Notes: generated from the letters alone by a model not told the origin. Positions 45,324 to 55,103 are shown, counted from the stretch's first letter. The stretch is 64,000 nucleotides of DNA from Gaiellaceae bacterium (GCA_021323315.1 JAJTCQ010000001.1:37936-101935), one strand, 5' to 3'. Numbers and translations are program-made.

Positions 45324-46219
45324 ATCCACCGGCGCCAGCGGTAGGCCACGAGCTGAACGACTGTCGTCACCACGATCAGGCTCGTCGAGAAGGCGAGGCT
45401 CCAGTGCCAGTCGTCGAACGCGCCCTCGAAGTTCTGTCCGTAGTAGCCGACGATGAGAGTGGGAACGAGGACGAGTGATGCGATCACCGTGAGCGTCTTC
45501 ACGATCTCGTTCTGGCTCTCGGCGACCTTCGCCTGATGGTGGTCGCGCGCGCTCGCAAGAAGGTCGCGGGCGACGTCGAGCTCGTCGCCGGCCCGCACGA
45601 GCGTCTCGTACGTGTCCACGAAGAGCTGCTCGACGTCGGTGGGGAACAGACGATCGTCCGAGACGTCCAAGCGGTGATCCACGATTCGGCGGATGGCGGC
45701 GCGAGTCGCGGAGACGTTCCGTCGCGCATGCAGGAGGTCTTGCCTGAGGCCCGATACCCGACCGCGGACGCGCTCCGGTGACCAGTCCTCCATGTGCTCC
45801 TCGAGCTCGTCGATCTCCTCGTCGACCGCTCCGACCGCGCTCAGGAACGACTCGGCGACGTCGTCGATCAGCCGGTGCAGGAGCGCTCCGGCCGATTCGC
45901 CTGGAGACGACGCCTCGACTGGCGCCGAGATCCATGCGGTCGAGCCCGTCGGCGTCTTGCGGACCGTGACGACGAGGTCGGGTGACGCGACCACGTCGAT
46001 CTCGCGGTACGTGATCCGGTCCTGCTCCTGCTCCGGGACCGCCTCGAGGAAGATCCCGAAGACGTACCCGCCGTGGCTCTCGAGCAACGGGCGCACCCGT
46101 ACCCCATCGCTCGCGGGTGCAAGGAGCACCTCCACGACATCGGGGTCGACACCTGGCGGGAGCGCTCGCAGCAGCTCGTCTTTGGCGGGATCGACGAGGT
46201 CGAGCCAGCGTGCGGCCAT
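45320..46219 (-). CDS. CorA-family divalent cation transporter (GQN variant)
   Basis: Two C-terminal TM helices with VGYYGQNFEGAFDD in place of YGMN. Confidence 0.85.
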   Translation of the reverse strand: MAARWLDLVDPAKDELLRALPPGVDPDVVEVLLAPASDGVRVRPLLESHGGYVFGIFLEAVPEQEQDRITYREIDVVASPDLVVTVRKTPTGSTAWISAPVEASSPGESAGALLHRLIDDVAESFLSAVGAVDEEIDELEEHMEDWSPERVRGRVSGLRQDLLHARRNVSATRAAIRRIVDHRLDVSDDRLFPTDVEQLFVDTYETLVRAGDELDVARDLLASARDHHQAKVAESQNEIVKTLTVIASLVLVPTLIVGYYGQNFEGAFDDWHWSLAFSTSLIVVTTVVQLVAYRWRRWI

Positions 46220-46255
46220 AGCGCGCGAGGGTACTGCGAGGTGCGGTCGGACGAG

Positions 46256-47218
46256 CTACGCGGTCGCGACGGCGACTTCCGGCTGGTGGCGCTGCTCCTC
46301 GAGCCAGCGCTGCGCGTCGAGCGCCGCCATCGTCCCCGACCCGGCCGCGGTGACCGCCTGGCGATACGTGTGGTCCTGAACGTCGCCGGCTGCGAAGACG
46401 CCCGCGATGTTCGTCCGCGTCGACCGCGGATCGGTCACGAGGTAGCCCTGATCGTCATGGTCGAGCCAGTCGAGGAAGAGCGCCGTGTTCGGATCGTGAC
46501 CCACGGCGACGAAGAGGCCGTCGGCCTCGATGTCGCGTGTCTCGCCGGTCTCCGTGTCGCGGAGCCTGAGACCCGTCACGTGCCCGTTGCGCTCGCCGAG
46601 CACCTCGTCGACGACGGCATTCAGCACGAACTCGATCTTCTCGTTCTCGCGAGCGCGGTCGACCATGATCGGCGACGCGCGGAACTCGTCGCGCCGGTGG
46701 ATGATCACGACCTTGCTCGCGAAGCGTGTCAGGAACGTCGCTTCCTCCATTGCCGAGTCACCGCCGCCGACGACCGCGACGACCTTGTCGCGGAAGAAGG
46801 CGCCGTCGCACGTGGCGCAGTAGGAGACGCCCCGCCCCTGGAGCGTCTGCTCGGACGGGAGGCCGAGCTGTCGGGCGGTCGCACCGGTCGCCACGATGAC
46901 CGAGTCTGCACGATGCTCGGTGTCGCCGATGAACACGCGGAAGGGGCGCTCGGAGAAGTCGACTCGAGTCACGTCGTCGGTGATGAACTCCGCGCCGAAG
47001 CGCTCCGCCTGGCGGCGGAAGTCGGCCATCATCGTCGGACCGATGACGCCATCGGCGTAGCCAGGGTAGTTCTCGACGTCGCTCGTGATCATCAGCTGCC
47101 CGCCCCAGTTGAAGCCTTCGATGACGAGCGGACTCAGGTTTGCACGGGCGGTGTAGAGCGCTGCGGTGTATCCCGCAGGGCCCCCACCGATGATGATCAC
47201 GTCACGAACGTCGTTCAA
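46256..47218 (-). CDS. trxB: Thioredoxin reductase
   Basis: IIIGGGPAGYTAALYTARANL, SYCATCDGAFFRDKVVAVVGGGDSAMEEA, GVFAAGDVQD. Confidence 0.95.
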   Translation of the reverse strand: MNDVRDVIIIGGGPAGYTAALYTARANLSPLVIEGFNWGGQLMITSDVENYPGYADGVIGPTMMADFRRQAERFGAEFITDDVTRVDFSERPFRVFIGDTEHRADSVIVATGATARQLGLPSEQTLQGRGVSYCATCDGAFFRDKVVAVVGGGDSAMEEATFLTRFASKVVIIHRRDEFRASPIMVDRARENEKIEFVLNAVVDEVLGERNGHVTGLRLRDTETGETRDIEADGLFVAVGHDPNTALFLDWLDHDDQGYLVTDPRSTRTNIAGVFAAGDVQDHTYRQAVTAAGSGTMAALDAQRWLEEQRHQPEVAVATA

Positions 47219-47309
47219 CGAGCCTCCTCAGCCAGAGCGTAACGCCACCGCGCGTGGCGCCACACACCAGAACGCATCGACGCTGATCGATGTTCCCCGT
47301 GTCCCCAGC

Positions 47310-48542
47310 TCACGCAGCGTCGTTGCCCGCGCCCACTGCCTCGAGCCTCTGCTGCTGCCCGGGCTCGACCAACTCGGCAGCGGTCAGCGGACGCGCTTGG
47401 CGCTCGATCGGCTGCAACTCGGGCGGCTCGACGCCGGTGATCCCGTGCTGCTCGAAGCGCCGCGCCTGGGGAAGCACCTGCCGCTCGAGTGAGCCGACCG
47501 TCTTGTTGTAGGAGTCGACCGCGCCTTCGAGCGAGCGTCCGAGCTTCGAGAAGTGCGTGCCCATCGTCGAGAGGCGCTTGTAGAGCTCGCGGCCGAGAGC
47601 CGAGATGTCGCGCGCGCTCTCCGTGAGCGTCTCCTGCTGCCAGGTCATCGAGACCGTGCGCAGGAGGATCATCAGCGTGCTCGGGGAGGCGAGAATCACG
47701 TTCGAGCTCCACGCGTACTCCTGGAGCGACGAGTCGTGCTCATGGGCGACGCGGAGGTACGACTCGTCCGGCAGGAACATCACGACGAAGTCCGGCGACG
47801 GATCGAACTGCCTCCAGTACCCTTTTGCGGACAGCTTCCCGATGTGCTCGCGAACCTGGCGTGCGTGATTCGCGAAGTGGCGCCCACGCTGTGCCTCGTC
47901 GGAGGTCTCGAACGCGTCGAGATACGCGGCGAGCGGCGCTTTCGCGTCGACGACGACGTGCTTCCCGCCCGGGATCCGCACGACCAGGTCGGGGCGGAGG
48001 GCGCCGTCGTCGGTCGACACGGTTGCCTGCGTGACGTAATCGCAGTGCTCGACCATGCCCGCGTACTCGACGACGTTGCGCAGCTGTGCCTCGCCCCAGC
48101 GCCCGCGGACGTGCGGCGTTCGGAGCGCGTTGGTGAGGCTGCCGGTCCGCTCCGAGAGCGTCGTCACCTGTGTCTGCAGCGCGCCGTACGACTCCTGCCG
48201 GACGCGCTCCACGTTCCGCAGCTGCTGGTCCATCCGCTCGAGCGAGTCCTTGAGCGGCCGCACGTGACCCGTGAGGTGCGTCTCCGCGAGCTCGAGGAAG
48301 CGCGCGCTGTTCGCGTCGAGCGCCTGGACCGAGACCGTCTTCACCACACTGGCGAGCCACTCCTCGCGCGAATTGCGCTCCGTCGCGAGCTCGGCCGCCT
48401 TCGCGGCAAGCTCGCGCTCGAGGACACTCACTTCCTGCGTGCGCCGGCGACGTTCCACGAGCGCCGGGCGCACGGCGACGAGGACGGCGAACGCCCCGAC
48501 CGAGAGACCGATGAGCAATGCGACGATGACCATGGAGCCCAT
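47310..48542 (-). CDS. rmuC: DNA recombination protein RmuC family
   Basis: N-terminal TM, coiled coil, RGRWGEAQLRNVVEYAGM, DAKAPLAAYLDA, FVVMFLPDESYL. Confidence 0.92.
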   Translation of the reverse strand: MGSMVIVALLIGLSVGAFAVLVAVRPALVERRRRTQEVSVLERELAAKAAELATERNSREEWLASVVKTVSVQALDANSARFLELAETHLTGHVRPLKDSLERMDQQLRNVERVRQESYGALQTQVTTLSERTGSLTNALRTPHVRGRWGEAQLRNVVEYAGMVEHCDYVTQATVSTDDGALRPDLVVRIPGGKHVVVDAKAPLAAYLDAFETSDEAQRGRHFANHARQVREHIGKLSAKGYWRQFDPSPDFVVMFLPDESYLRVAHEHDSSLQEYAWSSNVILASPSTLMILLRTVSMTWQQETLTESARDISALGRELYKRLSTMGTHFSKLGRSLEGAVDSYNKTVGSLERQVLPQARRFEQHGITGVEPPELQPIERQARPLTAAELVEPGQQQRLEAVGAGNDAA

Positions 48543-48621
48543 GCACGGTAGTCCGGTCGGCGGACGGCACCCCTTACGCAACCGGGGCTGAACGGGACCC
48601 GCTGGTACCCTCGCCCGCGGC

Positions 48622-49287
48622 ATGGCCGAGAAACCGAGGGTCAAGGCGCCGAAGCAGCGCCAGACGACGTCGAGCGACGCCTCGTCGCGGCGGCGGACGC
48701 TGACGATCGGCGCCGCGATCGCGGGCGTGGTCGCGGGGTTCGCGGTCGTCGCTCTGCTTCTCGGCCTCGTCGGTGGGACCGACACGGGCGAGGCCGCGCT
48801 CCCCGCGAAGTTCGAGGAGGCCGGCTGCACGTTCCGGAAGGTCCCGGCGCTCGAGGGCGCCCACTCGATCGCGCAGCCCGGCGGGACGTCGGACAAGTGG
48901 AACACCAATCCGCCCACGAACGGCCCGCACTACGGCATCGCGGCCGTCTTCGGGATCTACGAGGACGAGCTCCAGCTCGCGCGCGTCGTCCACAACCTCG
49001 AGCACGGCGGCATCTTCATCCTCTACGGCGACGACGTCGCCGATGCGACCGTCGCTGAGCTCGAGGCGTTCTACGACGACCACAAGACCGGGACGATCAT
49101 GGCTCCGCTCGACCGACTCGGCGACGAGTTCGCGCTCGGGGCGTGGGTCGTCGACGGTGAGACGGACAACGGTTTCCTCGCGAAGTGCACGCAGTTCGAC
49201 GAGGACGCCGTCTCGGCGTTCTTCCGCGCCCTGCAGTTCCGCGGCCCGGAGCGCTTCGATCCGTCCGACCTCCAGCCCGGCCACTGA
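48622..49287 (+). CDS. DUF3105 family membrane-anchored protein
   Basis: Single TM; NTNPPTNGPHYGIAAVFGIY...VVHNLEHGGIFILYG. Confidence 0.85.
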   Translation: MAEKPRVKAPKQRQTTSSDASSRRRTLTIGAAIAGVVAGFAVVALLLGLVGGTDTGEAALPAKFEEAGCTFRKVPALEGAHSIAQPGGTSDKWNTNPPTNGPHYGIAAVFGIYEDELQLARVVHNLEHGGIFILYGDDVADATVAELEAFYDDHKTGTIMAPLDRLGDEFALGAWVVDGETDNGFLAKCTQFDEDAVSAFFRALQFRGPERFDPSDLQPGH

Positions 49288-49383
49288 CCGCCCGTTCGAC
49301 CACGCCCGCGGAGGCCACGTTCGCCAGCCTGCCCGGTCTGTGTCAGCTTTGATGTGTCGAGAAGCCACGGAGGGGAGCGTCCG

Positions 49384-50076
49384 ATGAACACGCCGCCGAT
49401 CGTCTCGCCGCAGGAGTGGCAGGCCGCCCGCGAGAAGCTGTTGGTGAAGGAGAAGGAGCTGACCCGCGCACGCGACGCGCTTGCCGCCGAGCGACGGCGC
49501 ATGCCGTGGATGTCGGTCGAGAAGAACTACCGGTTCGAGGGGCCGACGGGCTCGGCGAGCCTCGGCGACGTGTTCGAGGGCCGTCGGCAGCTGATCGTCT
49601 ACCGCTTCTTCTACGGTCCGGACGTGACGACCACGGCGAACGGCGAGTACCCGGAGCGAGCATGTGTGGGCTGCTCCATGGTCGCCGACCAGGTCGCACA
49701 CCCCGCGCACCTGAACGCCCGCGACACCACCCTCGCCTTCGTCTCGCGTGCACCCCAGGCCGACATCCAGGGCCTGAAGGAGCGCATGGGATGGGAAGCC
49801 ATTCCCTGGTACACCCTCACCGACGACTTCGACGCCGACTTCGGCGTCGACGAGTGGCACGGCACCAACGCCTTCGTGCGGGACGGTGACCGCATCTCTC
49901 GCACCTACTTCGTCGACAGTCGCGGCGACGAGGCGATGGGGAGCACGTGGAGCTACCTCGACATCACGGCGCTCGGGCGCCAGGAAGAGTGGGAGGACTC
50001 GCCTGCGGGCTATCCGCAGACACCGCCCTACCAGTGGTGGAACTACCACGACGCGTACGCAGAACCGACCAAGTAA
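49384..50076 (+). CDS. DUF899 thioredoxin-like family protein
   Basis: EWQAAREKLLVKEKELTRARDALAAERRRMPWM..., CVGCSMVADQVAH, PQTPPYQWWNYHDAY. Confidence 0.9.
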   Translation: MNTPPIVSPQEWQAAREKLLVKEKELTRARDALAAERRRMPWMSVEKNYRFEGPTGSASLGDVFEGRRQLIVYRFFYGPDVTTTANGEYPERACVGCSMVADQVAHPAHLNARDTTLAFVSRAPQADIQGLKERMGWEAIPWYTLTDDFDADFGVDEWHGTNAFVRDGDRISRTYFVDSRGDEAMGSTWSYLDITALGRQEEWEDSPAGYPQTPPYQWWNYHDAYAEPTK

Positions 50077-50101
50077 TGCGCGCGCAACCGTAGTCCGCGA
50101 A

Positions 50102-50121
50102 CCACCGCGGCGACGCGGTGG
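50102..50121 (+). terminator. Hairpin downstream of DUF899 gene
   Basis: CCACCGC-ggcgac-GCGGTGG. Confidence 0.5.
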
Positions 50122-50184
50122 CAGCAGGGAAAGCTGAGCCGTGCGACCTCCAGCCAGGCCACCTTTCGGGCGTACACTCGTCAC

Positions 50185-50271
50185 GCCGGGGTGGCGGAAC
50201 GGGTGAGACGCGCCCGCCTTAAAAGCGGGTGTCCCCTCGGGGGCGTGCGGGTTCGAGTCCCGCCCCCGGCA
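50185..50271 (+). tRNA. tRNA-Leu (anticodon UAA)
   Basis: GCCGGGG/CCCCGGC acceptor + A, anticodon arm CCCGC-CTTAAAA-GCGGG, long variable arm, GGTTCGAGTCC T-arm. Confidence 0.96.
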
Positions 50272-50414
50272 TCCGCATCACGTCGGGAGTGAGTCCTGAC
50301 GACGACCGCGGCCGCGACGCAGTCGCGCTTCAGGGAGTGTCGCGGTCGGGAATCCGCGCGAGCGGCTTCCCGACCTGCGGAAAGGGCGTCATCGCCGGAT
50401 ACACTCCGCCGGCC

Positions 50415-51701
50415 GTGGCGAGCCTGCCCGAGGAGCTTGCCCATGCCCAGCTCGAGTGGGATACGCCTCTCTACCGGATGGCCGTGGCCCAGTTCGACGA
50501 GGCCGTCCCGGTCGCCGGCATCCCGGAGGAGGTCGCCGAGCGTCTGCGTTATCCCGAGCGGTCGACCATCGTCTCGATCCCTGTCCGGATGGACGACGGG
50601 CGCCGCGTGGTGTTCCCCGGCTACCGCGTACAGCACTCGAGCATCACGGGCCCGACGAAGGGCGGGATCCGCTACGACCCCGAGGTGACGCTCGGCGAGT
50701 GCGCGGCGCTCGCGATGTGGATGACCTGGAAGTGCGCCCTGTTGCGCCTGCCCTACGGCGGCGCGAAAGGGGGCGTCCGGTGCGACCCCAGGAGCCTCTC
50801 GCGCAACGAGCTCGAGAGACTGACCCGCCGCTTCACGTCGGAGCTCCTGCCGATCATCGGTCCCAAGGAGGACATCCCCGCTCCGGACATGGCGACGAAC
50901 GAACAGACGATGGCCTGGATGATGGACACGTACTCGATGCAGAGCGGCTACGCCGTCCCGGAGATCGTCACCGGGAAGCCGATCTCGATCGGCGGGTCCG
51001 TGTTCCGGCACGAGGCCACGGGTGCGGGCGTGGTCATGGTCGTCGCGAGCGCGTGCGACCGGCTCGGGTGGACGCTCGCCGATCAGCGCTGCGTCGTTCA
51101 GGGGTTCGGAAACGTCGGTGGCATCGCAGCCTCCGAGCTGCGCGCGCTGGGCGCGCCGGTCATCGCCGTCTCGGACGTGTCCGGAGGACTGCACGCCGCC
51201 GGCGGCCTCGACGTCGTGGCACTACACGAGTACGTCGGCGAGCACGGTTCGCTCGAAGGGTGCGACCTCGGCGCGCGGATCTCCAACGACGAGCTGCTCG
51301 AGCTGGAGTGCGACATCCTCGTCCTCGCCGCGCGGGAGGATCAGGTCACGGAGGACAATGCCGCACGCGTTCGCGCGCGCATGATCGCCGAGGGCGCGAA
51401 CGGACCCACGTCGCTCGAAGCGGACGAGATCCTCTGGGAGCGAGGGATCCCGGTGCTCCCCGACGTCCTGACGAACGCCGGCGGCGTCACGGTCTCGTAC
51501 TTCGAGTGGGTGCAGGATCTCGGCCGGCTCTTCTGGACGCGCGACGAGATCCGGGCGAAGCTCGCCGAGAAGCTCTCGACCGCGTTCGATCGCGTCTGGG
51601 ATCTCTCGGACGGCCACAACGTGAAGCTTCGGACGGGTGCGCTCGTGGCCGGCATCCGCCAGGTCTCGGACGCGCTGCAGGCGCGTGGGATCTTCCCGTG
51701 A
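50415..51701 (+). CDS. gdhA: Glu/Leu/Phe/Val (glutamate) dehydrogenase
   Basis: GPTKGGIRYDPEVTLGECAALAMWMTWKCALLRLPYGGAKGGV; VVQGFGNVGGIAASEL. Confidence 0.94.
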   Translation: MASLPEELAHAQLEWDTPLYRMAVAQFDEAVPVAGIPEEVAERLRYPERSTIVSIPVRMDDGRRVVFPGYRVQHSSITGPTKGGIRYDPEVTLGECAALAMWMTWKCALLRLPYGGAKGGVRCDPRSLSRNELERLTRRFTSELLPIIGPKEDIPAPDMATNEQTMAWMMDTYSMQSGYAVPEIVTGKPISIGGSVFRHEATGAGVVMVVASACDRLGWTLADQRCVVQGFGNVGGIAASELRALGAPVIAVSDVSGGLHAAGGLDVVALHEYVGEHGSLEGCDLGARISNDELLELECDILVLAAREDQVTEDNAARVRARMIAEGANGPTSLEADEILWERGIPVLPDVLTNAGGVTVSYFEWVQDLGRLFWTRDEIRAKLAEKLSTAFDRVWDLSDGHNVKLRTGALVAGIRQVSDALQARGIFP

Positions 51702-52105
51702 GCACTGTCCGCGAGGCGATGGTCACGAACCCGGGCCAGCTCCCCGCGACCGCTTCTGCGCAGGCGGCAGGAGAGCTCTTCCAGCGGCCGGAGGTTCGCG
51801 CCGTGTACGTGACCGAGAACCAACGGCTCGTCGGGGTCGTCACGCGGAAGACGCTCGTGCGCGAGGTGATCGCGCCAGGTCTCGACCCGACGGCCACCGA
51901 GCTTCGGTTCATTGCCGAGGCGCCGCACTTCACGATCGGCCCCGACGTCCCGCTCGAGGAGGCCTTCCGCTTTCTCGAAGCGGAGGACGCCGAGCGAGTC
52001 CCGGTCGTGGACGACCACCACCGCCTCGTCGGCGTCCTCTCGCGCAGCGTCCTCCAGCGGCGGCTCGCCGAGGACGAGGACGAGCCGCTGCCTCCCGCGG
52101 CCTAG
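51698..52105 (+). CDS. CBS-domain pair protein
   Basis: MSTVREAMVTNPGQLPATASAQAAGELF and VPVVDDHHRLVGVLSRSVL; overlaps gdhA stop. Confidence 0.88.
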   Translation: MSTVREAMVTNPGQLPATASAQAAGELFQRPEVRAVYVTENQRLVGVVTRKTLVREVIAPGLDPTATELRFIAEAPHFTIGPDVPLEEAFRFLEAEDAERVPVVDDHHRLVGVLSRSVLQRRLAEDEDEPLPPAA

Positions 52106-53046
52106 CAGCACGTATACGCGCCTGGAGGCGCCGCGCCCTCCTCGGGCTCGGGCAAGTCGTCCGCCGCGAACGCGGCACCGTGGAGGACGTCCCGCTCGGA
52201 CACCTCGATCTCGTCGAGGCCATACGCCGTCATGACCTCCCGCAGGACGAGGACGCCGGCCACGATGACCGGCGCGCGACCGGGCTCGATTCCCGGAACG
52301 CGGACTCGCTCGTCGATGGTCATCGCCGCGAGGCGTCCGAGCTGCTCCTCGACCGACGCAAGCGGGATGCGATGACCGTGCGTCCGCTCGGGGTCGTATT
52401 CGGAGTCGCCGAGATCGAGCGTCGCAAGTGTCGTGACCGTACCGGCGACGCCGATCGCCGCGGCCACCTCCAGCTCGGGGAGCAGCGAGCGCACGTAGGC
52501 CCCTGCGGCTGCGAGCTCGGGGCGCGACGGAGGATCCGAGCCGAGATACCGCTCCGTGATTCGTACGCAGCCGACGTCCAGGCTCGTCGAGAACCCGACG
52601 TCGCCGCTCTTCGCCAGTACGAGCTCGGTCGAGCCGCCTCCGATGTCGAGGACCAGGACGCCGTTCAGGGGAGGCCGGCCGGTCGTGACGCCGCGGATCA
52701 TCATGGCCGCCTCCTCCTCGCCCGACAGGAGCCGCGTCGTGAACCCGTAGCTCCACTCGATCTCCCCCAGAAACGCCTCGCCGTTGTCCGCGTCGCGCAC
52801 GGAGCTCGTCGCGATGCAGAGCGTGCGCTCTGCGCCCAGCGACTCGAGCTCCCGCCGGTACTCCGCCAGGCAGTTCCGGACGCGGGCGATCGGGACGGGG
52901 AGGAGTCGACGGCGCCTGTCGACGCCCTCACCGAGGCGGGTAATCGTGAGCCGGCGCGAGACCTCCGCGAGCTCGTCGTCCTCGACGTCCGCGACGAGGA
53001 GCCGGGTCGAGTTCGTCCCGAGGTCGACCGCTGCGACGCGGCTCAT
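52102..53046 (-). CDS. Ppx/GppA phosphatase family (exopolyphosphatase)
   Basis: MSRVAAVDLGTNSTRLLVADV, VLVLDIGGGSTELVL. Confidence 0.93.
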   Translation of the reverse strand: MSRVAAVDLGTNSTRLLVADVEDDELAEVSRRLTITRLGEGVDRRRRLLPVPIARVRNCLAEYRRELESLGAERTLCIATSSVRDADNGEAFLGEIEWSYGFTTRLLSGEEEAAMMIRGVTTGRPPLNGVLVLDIGGGSTELVLAKSGDVGFSTSLDVGCVRITERYLGSDPPSRPELAAAGAYVRSLLPELEVAAAIGVAGTVTTLATLDLGDSEYDPERTHGHRIPLASVEEQLGRLAAMTIDERVRVPGIEPGRAPVIVAGVLVLREVMTAYGLDEIEVSERDVLHGAAFAADDLPEPEEGAAPPGAYTCC

Positions 53047-53357
53047 CGAACTGGGAGGAAGACCCTCAACCAGCGAGTCCGTCGCTGCGCGTCGGCGAGC
53101 GTGCCCAGAAGCACGTCGAGCTGCGCGCGCGACGCGCGGAGGCGGGCGGTTGCCGCCTGCAGGTCCTGGCTCGCTCGATCAGACTCCGCGAGTAGCTGCT
53201 CGGTTCGCGCCGAGCGCTCCTCGAACAGCGTGAGCTCGTCTCCGAACTTTCCGCCCGTCCGCTTCCCCTGCCGCCACAGTGCGATCGCGCGGACGACGGC
53301 GACGAAGAGGCCGACGAGCGACAGCACGAGCCCGACGAGGAACGCAATGAGGATCAC
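53043..53357 (-). CDS. Small membrane-anchored coiled-coil protein
   Basis: N-terminal TM ILIAFLVGLVLSLVGLFVAVVRAIALW; stop overlaps ppx start. Confidence 0.6.
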   Translation of the reverse strand: MILIAFLVGLVLSLVGLFVAVVRAIALWRQGKRTGGKFGDELTLFEERSARTEQLLAESDRASQDLQAATARLRASRAQLDVLLGTLADAQRRTRWLRVFLPVR

Positions 53358-53366
53358 GAGGCCAGT

Positions 53367-53505
53367 CTAGAGGCGCGCGTCTTGGCCGTCCCCGTGGCGC
53401 CCGCGATCAGTCCATGCCGGTTCATGGTCGCGAGCGGCAGCCGAACTCCCGCATCCGGAGCGCGCCCTCGAACATCGCGGTCCCGAGCTCGACTGCGCCG
53501 CCCTT
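53367..53505 (-). pseudogene. Decayed N-terminal fragment of HerA-like/DUF853-type ATPase
   Basis: GVRLPLATMNRHGLIAGATGTAKTR in one frame, preceded by AVELGTAMFEGA in another; truncated after Walker A. Confidence 0.6.
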
Positions 53506-53643
53506 CGTTCGTACGGGTGGGCGACGGCCGTGCCGAATGTCGCCGGGTCCAAAGCGGTCCGCGCCATGGCGGCGATCCCAGCAACGGCTGTTGTGGATCC
53601 AATCGTGGAGGTTTCGGGATCCGATTTGGCGGAGAACAAGCCA

Positions 53644-53698
53644 TTGACGCTGTCTATCGGCGTCTCTAGGATCCGATTTAGTTCAAATTGCACACAAT
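53644..53698 (+). promoter_or_regulatory. aceA promoter with inverted repeat operator
   Basis: TTGACG (53644-53649), 17-nt spacer, TAGGAT (53667-53672); ATTGCACACAAT at 53687-53698. Confidence 0.55.
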
Positions 53699-53716
53699 CT
53701 GTGGGGAGGTGTCGAG

Positions 53717-54979
53717 ATGGGCGTAGGCGAGGTGAATGGCCGTTGGGTCGGGGTGGAACGGCCGTACGGAAAGGACGAGGTGGAGCGCATCCGGGGCCGC
53801 TTCCGGATCGAACACACGGTCGCGCGCCTCGGCGCGGAGCGCCTCTGGAAACTCATGCACGAGGAGGAGTACGTCGCCGCGCTCGGCGCCATGACGGGCG
53901 CGCAGGCCGTGCAGATGGTCAAGGCGGGGCTGAAGGCCATCTATGTGTCGGGTTGGCAAGTGGCGGCCGATGCGAACCTCTCCGGGCAGACCTACCCTGA
54001 CCAGAGCCTGTACCCGGCAAACAGCGCACCCGCGCTCGTCAGGCGCATCTCGAGCGCGCTTCTCCGCGCCGACCAGGTCGACTCGGCCGAAGGGAAGAAC
54101 GGCACCTACTGGCTCGCGCCGATCGTGGCCGATGCGGAGGCCGGCTTCGGAGGCCCGCTGAACGCGTTCGAGCTCATGAAGTCGTTCATCGAGGCCGGCG
54201 CGGCCGGGGTCCACTTCGAGGATCAGCTCTCGTCGGAGAAGAAGTGCGGTCACCTCGGCGGGAAAGTGCTGGTGCCGACCTCGCAGTTCGTCCGCACCCT
54301 CGTCTCCGCGCGGCTCGCCGCGGACGTTCTCGACGTGCCGACCGTGCTCGTCGCGCGCACCGATGCGTTGTCTGCGACCTTGCTGACGAGCGACGTCGAC
54401 GAGCGCGACCGCGAGTTCGTCACGGGCGACAGGACTTCGGAGGGCTTCTTCCGCATCGCGCCGGGCATCGAGGCGCCAATCGCGCGTGCGCTCGCGTATG
54501 CCCCGTACGCCGACGTGCTCTGGTGCGAGACGTCGACTCCGGATCTCCACGAGGCCGCGCAGTTCGCGGAGGCAGTGCACGCACGGTTTCCGGGCAAGCT
54601 CCTCGCCTACAACTGCTCACCGTCCTTCAACTGGCGCAAGCATCTCGACGACACCACGATCGCGTCGTTCCAGCGCGAGCTGGCAGGGATGGGATACAAG
54701 TTCCAGTTCGTGACGCTCGCCGGCTTCCACGCGGTCTGCAACTCGATGTTCGACCTCGCGCGGGGCTATGGCGCCGAGGGGATGAGCGCCTACGTGCGGC
54801 TGCAGGAGGCGGAGTTCGCGAACGAGGAGCACGGCTACACGGCGACGCGCCACCAGCGCGAGGTCGGTGCCGGCTACTTCGACGTGGTGCTCGAGGCCGT
54901 CTCGGGCGGCGACAGTTCGACGCTCGCGCTCAAGGGCTCGACCGAGGAGACACAGTTCGAGGCGGCGCCGGTCGGGTGA
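53717..54979 (+). CDS. aceA: Isocitrate lyase
   Basis: [15 protein letters not shown] catalytic motif, [23 protein letters not shown]. Confidence 0.97.
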   Translation: MGVGEVNGRWVGVERPYGKDEVERIRGRFRIEHTVARLGAERLWKLMHEEEYVAALGAMTGAQAVQMVKAGLKAIYVSGWQVAADANLSGQTYPDQSLYPANSAPALVRRISSALLRADQVDSAEGKNGTYWLAPIVADAEAGFGGPLNAFELMKSFIEAGAAGVHFEDQLSSEKKCGHLGGKVLVPTSQFVRTLVSARLAADVLDVPTVLVARTDALSATLLTSDVDERDREFVTGDRTSEGFFRIAPGIEAPIARALAYAPYADVLWCETSTPDLHEAAQFAEAVHARFPGKLLAYNCSPSFNWRKHLDDTTIASFQRELAGMGYKFQFVTLAGFHAVCNSMFDLARGYGAEGMSAYVRLQEAEFANEEHGYTATRHQREVGAGYFDVVLEAVSGGDSSTLALKGSTEETQFEAAPVG

Positions 54980-55087
54980 CCGCTCTTCTCCGACGCGCGG
55001 TCGCCGGGGAAACCAGGCTTCCCCCGCGTGCTCCCTTCGTCCTGAGAGCGCGGGGACCCCGGGTCCCCACGCCCCTCCCCGCTCACG
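54978..55087 (+). other. Structured intergenic element, copy B
   Basis: Hairpins GACCGC/GCGGTC, GGGGAA-accaggc-TTCCCC, GCGTG/CACGC enclosing GGGGACC-ccg-GGTCCCC; resembles 11309-11420. Confidence 0.5.
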
Positions 55088-55103
55088 GCCTGGAGACCGG
55101 CCC

